DNA from: Boothiomyces macroporosus | Taxonomy: Eukaryota > Chytridiomycota > Chytridiomycetes > Rhizophydiales > Terramycetaceae | Direction of reading: 5' to 3' | Assembly: GCA_027604185.1 (NCBI GenBank) | Contig: JADGKB010000097.1 | Location: 1-54,560, forward strand | Length of the DNA: 54,560 nucleotides | In this document: one piece after another, positions 1-9,837 of the stretch | How the letters are laid out: each line of letters opens with the position of its first letter | How positions within the stretch are numbered: position 1 is the first letter of the stretch | Notes under the pieces: generated by a model | Seen by the model: only the letters and a program-made list of their open reading frames with translations | Database searches by the model: none | Told to the model about the DNA's origin: nothing | Made by a program: the position numbers and the translations under genes

Positions 1-1
1 T

Positions 2-847
<846 letters not shown>

Positions 848-1039
848 TCTACCTAACAGTGTTAGTAAACACTCAATAAATATTAGTAATGATGTTAATT
901 TGAAACCAACTTTTTATTTGTTACTTTTCATCGGAAAGATCCTCCCGCTCTTCATCCTCTACCATTGCTGTTGAATCTTCATCCTCAAACTCTACCAGCA
1001 CTCCCGGTTTCCTGAAATCATTTTCACGAGGAACACTCT

Positions 1040-2440
1040 TCAGCACCAAATGCTCAACTTGTACTTCGTAAACCACACTGCAGCATCATAGTCCAATACA
1101 TCAGGATTACTTGGAGTATTTCCAATGTACAACTTCTTGATATTTGTCTTTGGCAACCCTTTGAGGATAGCTTTATATCCAGCCTGGCTAAATTGATTTC
1201 CAGACAGGTCCAGCTCGCAAAGCTTTGATTTGCCAATGTTTTTGAAAAATTCTTTGATACCTTTGTCTGTAATTTCACAATCATCCAAATCAAGCGAATG
1301 TAAGGGCAAGTCATTGATTCTTTTTGCTATTTGCTTTAACCCACGATCTGTGATTGGGTTAAAAGTTGACAGGTCATTTACTTTAGAAAGAACGATTGAA
1401 TCCAATAAATCTGGGAGTAATCCAACATCTATTGTCATATATACCAAATTGATTTGTGTTTCCTTTACGTTTTGTATAAATAGAATTTGTGATTCCTTGG
1501 ATATGGGATCTCCATACAAGAATCGCGTGAGTTTGGTCTTTGGCAATACAGCCATAAGTTGTTGTAAATCGCCATCAGCAAGAGAGTTTTTGTCAATGTC
1601 AATATCCTGAATTTTGCTCTCTGGTAATGCTTTCGAAATAGCTTCAAGGCCAGCATGTTCCATCGAATTCAGAGAAAGTATTAGCCTTCGTATATTCGTC
1701 ATTGGCACCTTCTTGGCCAGCTTTACTATGCTACGATCAGTAAGTTCATTATTTTGAAGATCGAGCGTTTGTAACTGATTTATATGATCTAGTAGTATTT
1801 CAAGCCCTTCATCCATGATTAGACAATTAGACAGGTATAATTCACAAATACCAGCGAGCTTGTTGGATAATTTAGCTACTGATGGCTGTGTTAATTGAAA
1901 TGAAAACTGCAAACAGTTGACTCTAGTGGATGGTAAATAATCCAGCAATGTTAGCATATCCAAATCTTCTGCTTGTTCAACAAGAAGATCAGGAGTAAAG
2001 TTAATTGAATTAATTCGTTTCTTTTCTACTTTATCAAACTCTTTGATATCGAAATCGCAATGCACTGTCAGATCGGTATTGCTTGAAGATGGCAGGTACT
2101 TGGATATCTTTGAATATAAATTGATTGGAACGCTGATTAGTGGAAAATGCCATTTGATTGATTTTAGAGACTTGTATTTTTCAATATTTCCACGAGATAA
2201 CACTGGTGCGTCATACTGCTGCTGATAGGATATATCTAATCGCTGATGGTATGGAAGGGTTAGCACTTGGTATCGGTCCTGCAATGGTATTCCCAATTTT
2301 TGAAATGTTTCCATCACAGGACTGATGCGTTTGAAGAGACTCTTGTTCACATATGAAAGTTCTTGAATTGCCACTGCATCCAAGTAGCGAAATATATTGT
2401 TTTCCAATATATCCAAGGGAAGTTCGTTCAAGCTGGCCAT
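1040..2440 (-). CDS. F-box / leucine-rich-repeat (RNI-like) protein
   Basis: Predicted substrate receptor of an SCF-type ubiquitin ligase. An N-terminal F-box-like motif (LNELPLDILENNIFRYLDAV, about residues 4-23 from the chosen Met) is followed by ribonuclease-inhibitor-type LRRs, for example LQTLDLQNNELTD and LCELDLSGNQFSQAG. The start at 2440 places MASLNELP directly before the F-box; an in-frame Met at 2473 is also possible. The C-terminus is uncertain. The frame stops at 1040, but another frame continues to a stop at 921-923 with a very acidic tail (VEFEDEDSTAMVEDEERED). A short intron around 1050-1130 probably joins them: candidates are a 26-nt GT-AG, a 26-nt GT-TG or a 53-nt GT-AG. A related gene lies at 5593-6417. 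Confidence 0.75.
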   Translation of the reverse strand: MASLNELPLDILENNIFRYLDAVAIQELSYVNKSLFKRISPVMETFQKLGIPLQDRYQVLTLPYHQRLDISYQQQYDAPVLSRGNIEKYKSLKSIKWHFPLISVPINLYSKISKYLPSSSNTDLTVHCDFDIKEFDKVEKKRINSINFTPDLLVEQAEDLDMLTLLDYLPSTRVNCLQFSFQLTQPSVAKLSNKLAGICELYLSNCLIMDEGLEILLDHINQLQTLDLQNNELTDRSIVKLAKKVPMTNIRRLILSLNSMEHAGLEAISKALPESKIQDIDIDKNSLADGDLQQLMAVLPKTKLTRFLYGDPISKESQILFIQNVKETQINLVYMTIDVGLLPDLLDSIVLSKVNDLSTFNPITDRGLKQIAKRINDLPLHSLDLDDCEITDKGIKEFFKNIGKSKLCELDLSGNQFSQAGYKAILKGLPKTNIKKLYIGNTPSNPDVLDYDAAVWFTKYKLSIWC

Positions 2441-2606
2441 TCTATGGTGAAAAAAATACCATGGCTCAAACACCGAGCAGGCTGAATAGGCTGAACTAAA
2501 TTAAACAGAGTTGCGGTTTGTAATTCTGGTTTTAATATTTAATTGCTCAAACACCAAAGAACTTAATTACCAACACGTGTAGCAAAGTATTTAAACAATA
2601 TTATAT

Positions 2607-3581
2607 TCAAAAATAGTATGGATTCACTCCAGCCCAAATAGGCTTTTCAAAATGGTGTACATAGACCACAAAGCCAGGACGAAGATTACATGCATATGAA
2701 TAATTGAAATCCAACTTGGCAACTGTTGGGGACACCAATTGCAATTCTAGAACTTTGAACGGATACAGCCGCTGTGTTTTGCTTACAGGATCAGTGTACA
2801 CGAACTGATAGATTTCTTTAGAGTGAATGAGGGTGAATTCTAGCTCTTCATTGAATATCCGTGTTTTAAATGTATTTCCTTCCAGCGAACCGGTAAAAAC
2901 CAACGACTTATCTAGCGGTAGAATTAAATCTGGTGGATTGTCAATCACCATCTTAAATTTTGCCCGAGTGGTATCATATACAGCTAATTTGTTGTCATCC
3001 ATCATTTTAAGTGCCAAAGTATTGGTGATATTAATGACTTTGTTTGTTTCCAGTACAATAGCGTTTGTAGTTTCTTTCAATTTAGGGTCGACCAGCAGCT
3101 CCTTTTCATTTTCATTGCAAACAAGCATTCCGATATAGTCTGGGCAACTGGGACTGCCATCACAGGACCTATTAATTTGAATTGCACATCCAGAATGGCC
3201 TCCAATCGAATATACACCTACTTGCAGTCTGCCCAAATCTAATATTTCGCCTCTAGTAAGCAGAGATATTGGATCATTGTAATACTCTACAATGCCATCC
3301 TGCCATTCTACTAGGCGTTCCATTTCTTTACTTTGTTCATTACAAAATTCTGTTTCTTGTCTAAGGATTGTGTCCGGGGAATCGCAAGCGTCGAATAAAA
3401 GCTCTGGCAATGATCGCATACTGTTGATTGAAAATACTGTTTGCCCTGCTAATCTAGGTTTTGCAGTTCCGTCGAGTTCTTCTCTGTACGCTTCCTCGTC
3501 GCTGAATGTCACTGATTCCAAAGAGTGAATTGAGCAATCATCGGATATCATGCTTTGTTTCCTATGTATTCGCACAGGCAT
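2607..3581 (-). CDS. Protein of unknown function
   Basis: Open frame of about 325 aa from the first in-frame ATG (3581); the frame is open to 3662 but only from a TTG. A second ATG at 3551 is attractive because a TATATAT run (3584-3590) lies about 35 bp before it, as for other TATA genes here. I do not recognise the family. The N-terminal third is polar and acidic (SLESVTFSDEEAYREELDG). The C-terminal part looks beta-rich with several aromatic residues (FVVYVHHFEKPIWAGVNPYYF). There is no signal peptide or membrane segment. A Cys-rich stretch (SCDGSPSCPDYIGMLVC) sits mid-protein. Codon use resembles the neighbours, so it is probably a real gene. Confidence 0.6.
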   Translation of the reverse strand: MPVRIHRKQSMISDDCSIHSLESVTFSDEEAYREELDGTAKPRLAGQTVFSINSMRSLPELLFDACDSPDTILRQETEFCNEQSKEMERLVEWQDGIVEYYNDPISLLTRGEILDLGRLQVGVYSIGGHSGCAIQINRSCDGSPSCPDYIGMLVCNENEKELLVDPKLKETTNAIVLETNKVINITNTLALKMMDDNKLAVYDTTRAKFKMVIDNPPDLILPLDKSLVFTGSLEGNTFKTRIFNEELEFTLIHSKEIYQFVYTDPVSKTQRLYPFKVLELQLVSPTVAKLDFNYSYACNLRPGFVVYVHHFEKPIWAGVNPYYF

Positions 3582-4270
3582 GGTATATATGTTGTTTGTG
3601 GGAAAGGAAGTTGCACAGAGTTTTTCCTTTTTGGTTTCGGAAGAGATGCCATGTGACACCAATCACGACCACGAAGAGCATGGTGCAGCTCAGTTATTTT
3701 ATTCCTTTAGAGAATAGAAATGGGAATAAATGAGCGGGTATCTGGTGCGTGCATTTCCGTGGATAAATTCTTTACCATCAATGTACCATTTTTAATAGAA
3801 TGTTCGCATTACATCTGTGTGAGTTCCCTGAGAAAAGAAGGGCAATGGCCCATATGGAGATTTCTGACTTGATTTTTTCTCAATGAACTTGAAGCTGCTA
3901 TCGATACTATTTACTGTGGTATGCGCTGGTGTTATTAAGCAAGACTCTACACCTGAACTTTTATCGGGACCGCCAGCCAACCAAGAAGGTCCTGTTAGCA
4001 AAGAGTGAATTCGTAATTACATTGTCAATAAAGTTGTGTTTTATCATTAATCCCAATTCATTCAGAGTGACTCTAACAAGGGTCTATTCCCTCAAAAGTT
4101 GGAAATAAGGGACAAGCTGAACAATCTGCTACTCAAAATGACAGGCAGATCTTTATCTTGCAGGTCGATTTTTAACTAAACCAAGTATGAACCATCACCA
4201 ATGTAAAAACTTTGTCTAATCGGGTATGTTTATTGGGTTGGAAGGAAGATCCAATTGCTTAATGATCGAA
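3582..4270. other. Intergenic, no gene seen
   Basis: No open frame here looks coding. The longest (about 69 aa, minus strand, 3792-4001) has no recognisable similarity and no promoter context. No repeat or RNA gene was recognised. Confidence 0.5.
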
Positions 4271-4684
4271 TTAACAAAATTGTATCCCAACTTCACCACA
4301 AATTTTGCGCTTCAATTCAAGACTAAAATCTTGGTTCATGCACAACTCAATCTTTTTTCTTGACACCAATTTCCAATTTATCCTTTCCAACTCTCCGTAT
4401 TGTTTGAACTGCACCAACATCGAAACTAAAAAATCCAAACTCCTTATCCTGGCCTTATTGATTGTAAAGTACATTGAATAATCATAGTTTGAATCATAAT
4501 TTGATCTGAATTCCAATCTGATATTATGAGCCTGGTCTTGTTGGCAAATGTAGGCAAAATAATCTTTGGGTTGGATTTCTTGAATTAGTGGAAGAGCATT
4601 CTTGAACGCAAAGCGAAGATGATGGTATGTTGAAAATGGGAGGTATAGTCCTATCTCTGGTAATTCATTCTGCAGTCTCTCCAT
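4271..4684 (-). CDS. Small protein of unknown function (137 aa)
   Basis: Uninterrupted 137-aa frame with a good ATG at 4684. The sequence (MERLQNELPEIGLYLPFS at the start) has no signal peptide or membrane segment and is rich in aromatic residues and Arg/Lys. It lies between two F-box genes. The N-terminal LPEIGLYLPFSTYHHLRF is faintly reminiscent of an F-box start, so it may be a diverged or truncated relative, but this is speculation. It ends just beside a putative TIR element. Confidence 0.45.
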   Translation of the reverse strand: MERLQNELPEIGLYLPFSTYHHLRFAFKNALPLIQEIQPKDYFAYICQQDQAHNIRLEFRSNYDSNYDYSMYFTINKARIRSLDFLVSMLVQFKQYGELERINWKLVSRKKIELCMNQDFSLELKRKICGEVGIQFC

Positions 4685-4735
4685 TGTTAAAAAAGCAAAA
4701 TCAGAAATTTTGCTCTCGAGTGGCTCAGTGGATAG

Positions 4736-5509
4736 TGGGGGGTTTCAAAGTTGAACAAATTTAAAAAAAGAAATATGTTAAGTAAAAACTAAAATCATTG
4801 ACTTCAATTTTAATGAATTTAAATGGGTTAGTAATAATGGGTAATCTACCAATGTTAATGTCGTTGGTGATAAAGACATTTAAGCTGCCAAGTGATTGTA
4901 TTGGATGGTTAAATGGCGATTGGCTTACAAATTTAACCTAACTCAAGTTAATTTAACTTTGGGGGTCAAACAAACCTAACCCAGTGCACTCTTAGTTTCT
5001 TCAAAGTCCTCCTATATTCTGTCCATAAAAGACACGCTATTGGGCTTACACTTAACACAAGTAATATTATGATTGGTTGAAAATTTAATTTAATTTATGA
5101 TGTTTTGTTGTGAGATGTGCTTCACGTCGACTCAATTTCGTAAAAAGCGCCGGCGCCGCTTGCTGGGGGTTCTAAAAACCTTCAGTGTTTATTAGCAAGT
5201 TATAAAAATTAATAAGTGGAAATACTTTGGATCTGCGCAAGATGTCAAATCCCTGACTTCTTCTGGATTGAAAACCGATACCAATCGATTCAAAGAACTA
5301 GTAATGATCTTTCTGATATAGCGTCTACAATTGCTGTTCCTACCGATAATCCCGGGGGAAATGTCGCCTGAAGGGTTCTGCCCTCTGCTGCCCTTTGCCC
5401 AATCCCAATTATGGGTGGGATTAAATTATACATGTCAGCAATTTTTTGTTGTGTACGATGTCAGCAAATTTTGTTGTGTACATAAATTTGTTCAACTTTG
5501 AAACCCCCA
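4736..5509. mobile_element. Putative non-autonomous TIR element (MITE-like)
   Basis: Inverted repeats of 27-28 bp bound a 774-bp stretch without genes. The left end is 4736-4763 and the right end 5483-5509. They match through the core gggtttcaaagttgaacaaa and differ only by one extra G on the left. The interior holds no open frame of note, a GC-rich palindromic patch near 5145-5160 and a tandem duplication beside the right end. I could not identify a target-site duplication, so the superfamily is unknown. It accounts for most of the gene-free interval 4685-5592. Confidence 0.5.
5432..5482. repeat. Tandem duplication of about 25 bp
   Basis: Two adjacent copies start atgtcagcaa (5432-5457 and 5458-5482) and differ by a few bases in a T run. 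They abut the right inverted repeat of the TIR element, so they may be subterminal repeats of it. Confidence 0.75.
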
Positions 5510-5592
5510 GTGTTCTGGTAAGCCTTCTACATTGAGAGGGTGATAAATATAATACATACTGATCAATTGTTTTGATATTCACATGTGGTTTA

Positions 5593-6417
5593 TTAAATGG
5601 ACAAGAATATTAGTTTTGACTGTGAGACACGGTTCATCACAAGAGCTCTAGCTTCACTAGAGCAGCAGTTGTACGAGCAATCGAGTTCAATCAGCCGGGA
5701 TTGATTCAATTGCTTAGTGATTGCCAAAATACCAGAATCTGTAATTCCATTATTTTCAATATTCAGAGCCTCTAGACTGGTGTAAGCCAATATATCTGCC
5801 AACAGAATAGCTCCCCTATCCCCAATCACAGCGTTTTTGAAACAGAGTTTTTTTAATGGAGAGTTTACTAGATAGCTGGGTAGCTGCTTGAGCAAATCGA
5901 AATCCAAGTAGCAATTAAATATGGCTTGCGAAACATTCCGGATCAGTTCAAACGGCATACCTTTGGTGGTTGCAATTTCATTCGAAAATGTAATTTTGTC
6001 CACCTTTTTGGAGGAAAGTTCTTTGATCTCTTGTTCGTTCAAATCATTCAAAACTACCAGATTGATGAATTTTGTCCTCGGTATATTGGTGTTTAAGAAC
6101 AGTTTCGCTTCGATTTCGATTTCTGGAAATTTCCATTCGATTCGGTTAATGTTGGTAAATCTACCAAGTAGAGCCTTTGTGAAGAGCTGTATGCGTTCTG
6201 GAAGTACCACATATTGCTCTCCTATTCGATACACGATGGGGAATTTCAACACGGGCCAAATGCAGTCGATTGGAAATGCTTTTCGCAGGCAGGTTAGCGG
6301 ATAAAGTCGAAGTTGGTACTTTTTGTTTAGCATCGAGAGATTCAGCAAGTCGTAGCTGTCCAAGTAGTAGAAAATATTGAACTCTAGTATTTCTGGAGGC
6401 AGTAGAATCAGTTCCAT
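5593..6417 (-). CDS. F-box / leucine-rich-repeat protein
   Basis: A 274-aa intronless protein. The F-box is at the N-terminus (ELILLPPEILEFNIFYYLDS, residues 2-21). At least three RI-type LRRs lie near the C-terminus, for example LEALNIENNGITDSGILAI and LIELDCSYNCCSSEARALV. It is a shorter relative of the gene at 1040-2440, sharing the layout of F-box, alpha/beta linker and LRRs on the same strand. A role as SCF ubiquitin-ligase receptor is inferred from domain order only. The start ATG at 6417 places the F-box two residues in, as is common. Confidence 0.8.
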   Translation of the reverse strand: MELILLPPEILEFNIFYYLDSYDLLNLSMLNKKYQLRLYPLTCLRKAFPIDCIWPVLKFPIVYRIGEQYVVLPERIQLFTKALLGRFTNINRIEWKFPEIEIEAKLFLNTNIPRTKFINLVVLNDLNEQEIKELSSKKVDKITFSNEIATTKGMPFELIRNVSQAIFNCYLDFDLLKQLPSYLVNSPLKKLCFKNAVIGDRGAILLADILAYTSLEALNIENNGITDSGILAITKQLNQSRLIELDCSYNCCSSEARALVMNRVSQSKLIFLSI

Positions 6418-7126
6418 TTGGATTCTAGAATTCTAAAAAAATAGGAAAGTGGAATTCGCATTATTGATTATTTTTTCCGCCAATCAAAGCGTACCATAGA
6501 AGGTTAGCAGTTGCGTATACTTGTAAACATTACTTTGATTTATGTTATCCGCTAATTTTACTGATTTTTACTTACGGTGATTTGTATACCCTATGTTGGT
6601 TTTAATTGTTGATCCTGATTTCGTATCTTTACACAGAATTAGTCATTGTGACGGTACTGCAAGATCAGCTACCATTTGCAAAATCAGCAACCAGGGAAAT
6701 GAAATTGATACAATTGTTATTTTGAAAGAGAATTCACCATACCTGTTAGCTTGAGCAAAGTTTGTCTCTAGGAACAAAGCATCTCCAAGTAATATCGCAC
6801 AACATCTCCAAGTAATATCGCACAGCATCTCCGTCCTCTAATATAAACTTGGCATTATATTCGTTTGAAAAGGCACTGTACGAAATACCCATGATTCACA
6901 TTGATCTCCCGCTAACCTGTAACCAAATCAATAATACTTTTAGGCTCGTTGAATATCATCCGACATATTAATAGAAACGTAGTAATCTTATTAGGGCTTG
7001 CCACATTCTCATTTCTCGGGCCAACAAAAATATATTTTGCCGAGCAAAGAAATATCCGAAGAAAAAGTACTCTTCAAAGGTCCCCTCCAATTTGTGTTTG
7101 GTCTGAGCATGTCACAGTTACTAGAA
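6418..7126. other. Intergenic, no gene seen
   Basis: No convincing coding frame. It contains a 23-bp tandem duplication (separate entry). The last part is the promoter of the actin gene. Short frames on both strands look random. Confidence 0.5.
6780..6832. repeat. 23-bp tandem duplication plus partial third copy
   Basis: Two copies of a unit starting catctccaagtaatatcgca lie at 6780-6802 and 6803-6825 and differ at the last base. The first bases of a third copy follow (6826-6832). It is non-coding. Confidence 0.8.
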
Positions 7127-7134
7127 TATAAATA
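7127..7134 (+). promoter_or_regulatory. TATA box of the actin gene
   Basis: The sequence tataaata lies 33 bp upstream of the actin start codon. The same spacing is seen at H3, H4, the first phosphoesterase, the second aspartic protease and the CBM21 gene. Confidence 0.6.
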
Positions 7135-7159
7135 TCTGTGAAAAGTCGCATGCTACAAA

Positions 7160-8330
7160 ATGCTGGGTGATGAAATCTCTTGTGTTGTAATTGATAATGG
7201 ATCTGGTATGGTCAAAGCTGGGTTTGCTGGAGAAGATGCTCCAAGAGCAGTGTTTCCTTCTATAGTGGGCAGACCACGACATCGGTCAATTATGGTTGGG
7301 TATGGCCAAAAAGATACCTACATCGGCGATGAAGCTCAATCCAAACGTGGTATCTTGACCCTCAATTATCCTATCGAACATGGCATTGTAACCAACTGGG
7401 ATAACATGGAAAAAATATGGTAATTGTATCTCATATAGGCACCATACTTATTACAATGAATTAAGAGTTTCGCCGGAAGAACATCCAGTCATGCTCACTG
7501 AGGCAGCATTCAATCCAAAGGCAAACAGAGAAAAAATGACTCAAATCATGTTTGAAACATTCAACGCTCCTGCATTCTACGTGACAATTCAAGCAGTCTT
7601 GTCATTGTACGCTTCTGGTAGAACCACTGGCATAGTGCTAGATTCCGGTGATGGTGTTTCTCACATTGTACCGATTTATGAAGGCCACTATGTAATATGA
7701 GTCTTAATCTAGCTTCCTCACGCTATTCAAAGATTAGATCTTGCAGGAAGAGACTTGACTTCCCACTTGGCAAACCTAATGACCTTACGAGGACATTCCT
7801 TTACCACTTCATCAGAAAAAGAAATTGTTCGCGATATAAAGGAACAGCTATGCTATGTTGCTCTAGATTATAACCAAGAATTAGCAACTAGTGCCCAATC
7901 CTCCGCTATTGAAAAGAACTTTGAGCTTCCTGATGGTCAGATAATTAGTGTTGGCAACGAAAGGTTCAAAGCCCCTGAGGCTCTATTCGATCCTTCAATG
8001 TTGGGAAGAGAGGCTCAAGGTATCCATCAATCGCTCTACACTGCTATTCAAAAATGCGATGTGGATATTCGTAAAGACCTTTATGCAAACATTATATTAT
8101 CTGGTGGAACTACCATGTATCCTGGTATTAGCGAAAGAATTCATAAAGAGATTAGCAGTATGGCTCCATCAAGTATGAAAATCAGAGTCGTTGCTCCGCC
8201 AGAAAGACGATACTCTGTTTGGATCGGCGGTAGCATTCTTGCCTCTCTCGCTACCTTCCAAGAAATGTGGATTTCAAAGCAGGAATATGACGAATGTGGG
8301 CCATCGATTGTCCATAGAAAATGCTTTTAA
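7160..8330 (+). CDS. Actin (divergent paralogue)
   Basis: Three exons: 7160-7419, 7439-7691 and 7713-8330, with introns of 19 and 21 nt. The product is 376 aa, the usual actin length. Conserved actin elements include [20 protein letters not shown] near the N-terminus, [14 protein letters not shown] (phosphate-binding loop 2), [14 protein letters not shown] and the terminal [15 protein letters not shown] end (here [11 protein letters not shown]). It carries many substitutions relative to conventional actin, such as [24 protein letters not shown] and [14 protein letters not shown], so it is probably a second, diverged actin rather than the main housekeeping copy. ATP binding appears intact. Intron 1 splits the Trp codon of the MEKIWHH motif. 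Confidence 0.93.
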
Positions 8331-8341
8331 ATGCTGATAAT

Positions 8342-8431
8342 AAATTCTCTTGTTCTGTGAAATTAAGCTTGAAATTCTCTTGTTCTGTGAAATTAAGCTT
8401 GAAATTCTCTTGTACTGTGAAATTAAGCTCG
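8342..8431. repeat. Three 30-bp tandem repeats downstream of actin
   Basis: Three head-to-tail 30-bp copies (8342-8371, 8372-8401, 8402-8431) start aaattctcttgttctgtgaa. Copies 1 and 2 are identical; copy 3 has two substitutions. They fill the spacer between the actin stop and the protease start, so they lie in the actin 3' region and the protease promoter. Confidence 0.9.
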
Positions 8432-8457
8432 TCCAGATTCTTTGAAAAGAATCTAAA

Positions 8458-9438
8458 GTGATGCCGAAAATGAAACAAGAACGCGAAATAGGCAATAGAT
8501 TCCCCGCAAATCTGCAGTTTCTATTATGCACGACAACCGCTAAAGCTCGTTCCGAATTACAAAAACTGGATCATTCAGACCTATTGAAACTAGCGGTTGA
8601 ATTTAATCTTGGTAGAGGATGGGATACGGTTGATCCTCAGTTTAAAAAATCACTCGTTCAGCAAATACTTAAAGACAGTTTTAATATCCTTTTACGGTTT
8701 AGGCATGAAACGTTTACCATTAATGAATTTATTGGATGTTTTAGAAAAGAGCTTGAATCTTTTCATGGCAAGAAAAGAGTTTTGGGTATTGACGATCGCC
8801 TACTTGAAAGTTGCTGTCATTTCATTCAGCCATGCGGAGGTTCCGGAGTATTGGTTTCTTCAGATATTGTCCTGACTTGTGCTCATGTAGTGTTCCACGA
8901 AGATGATAATGAACACAGTAAACAAGTTGCCCGGATAGGTAGATATAAACTGCTGTATTTTCCAGATGGCGGGATTGCTAAAGCTGTGTGCGTTGCTTCT
9001 GACGAAACTGCCGATGTAGCCTTTCTTAGAATACTTGACTTGTATCCTGAATCAAAAGAATTACGTCCGGCTACGTTAGCCAAAGATGATGTCAAGTCAA
9101 AAGACCCAGTGATGTGCATTGGAAACCCCTTTGAATTCGATTTGGAGACTGGGAAATCAGCTCTAGAACCGATATACTTTTCCCCTGCAATATTTCATAC
9201 ATCCGTGGGTAAAATCAAGAGATATGAAGGAGATCGTCTATCAGTAAATGAGGAGGGAATGGGCTCTATAGTGCACAATGCTTGGACATACTGGGGGCAT
9301 TCAGGAGCGCCATTATATAATCTTGCTGGAGAAGTTTGTGGAATACACAATTCATGGGATGACTCTAATGGTGAAAGAAGAGGGATCCCAGTATCTAGTA
9401 TCAGAAAAGTAGCTCAAGATGCTGGGTTGGTTCTTTAG
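8458..9438 (+). CDS. Trypsin-like (S1-fold) serine protease, cytosolic type
   Basis: Intronless 326-aa protein. The C-terminal two thirds is a trypsin-fold peptidase with an intact triad: His143 in VLTCAHVVF, Asp186 in ETADVAFLRI and Ser282 in YWGHSGAPLY. It has GHSGAP instead of the more usual GNSGGP. Residues 1-110 form a charged, probably helical domain (RSELQKLDHSDLLKLAVEFN) without signal peptide or membrane segment, so the enzyme is likely intracellular. The layout of a helical N-terminal module on a V8/trypsin-like protease resembles prokaryotic and defence-type effector proteases more than digestive fungal enzymes. The substrate is unknown. The start is the first ATG; a second in-frame ATG follows directly. 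Confidence 0.85.
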   Translation: MMPKMKQEREIGNRFPANLQFLLCTTTAKARSELQKLDHSDLLKLAVEFNLGRGWDTVDPQFKKSLVQQILKDSFNILLRFRHETFTINEFIGCFRKELESFHGKKRVLGIDDRLLESCCHFIQPCGGSGVLVSSDIVLTCAHVVFHEDDNEHSKQVARIGRYKLLYFPDGGIAKAVCVASDETADVAFLRILDLYPESKELRPATLAKDDVKSKDPVMCIGNPFEFDLETGKSALEPIYFSPAIFHTSVGKIKRYEGDRLSVNEEGMGSIVHNAWTYWGHSGAPLYNLAGEVCGIHNSWDDSNGERRGIPVSSIRKVAQDAGLVL

Positions 9439-9837
9439 CACTATATGAATGTAGTATTAGATTGGCTTAATGGATGGTGTATGAACCACTTGCTCAAACC
9501 ATTTATGACAACATAAAGTATTCAGCTTAGTGATATCCATTCTATTCAAAGATTTAATGGTGAGTAAATACACTAATAAAAACCAGCCTTACATATGCAA
9601 TTCTCGAATCTGTTTTGCTTCCATCCCAATATTTGATTTAGTCAAAGGCAACTGAAAGGGACACTCTCGTTGAAAACCATATTGTTCGCGAACAATCAGC
9701 TTCTCCTAATACCAACCCTTTCAAGTTGTATACCCTAGAAGCTCTAGTAGTTCCGGATATATTTCTTTTGCGAGATCCAGCACTCGTGTTTGAAGTTTGC
9801 TTTTAGCTGTTTGCAGGCTCTGTTTTTTTCAACAAAA
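9439..9837. other. Intergenic, no gene seen
   Basis: AT-rich spacer between two same-strand genes. No coding frame, repeat or RNA gene recognised. It presumably holds the terminator of the protease gene and the promoter of the Cys-Pro gene. Confidence 0.5.

Noticed and set aside
4736..5509. Assigning the TIR element to hAT or Harbinger
   Set aside because: No target-site duplication of 8 bp or TWA type could be seen at the ends, and the Harbinger gene at 52811 shows no matching ends in this window.
8251..8531. Minus-strand frames with repeated NFKLNFTEQEN peptides
   Set aside because: They are produced by the 30-bp tandem repeats and the actin 3' end; no promoter or similarity.
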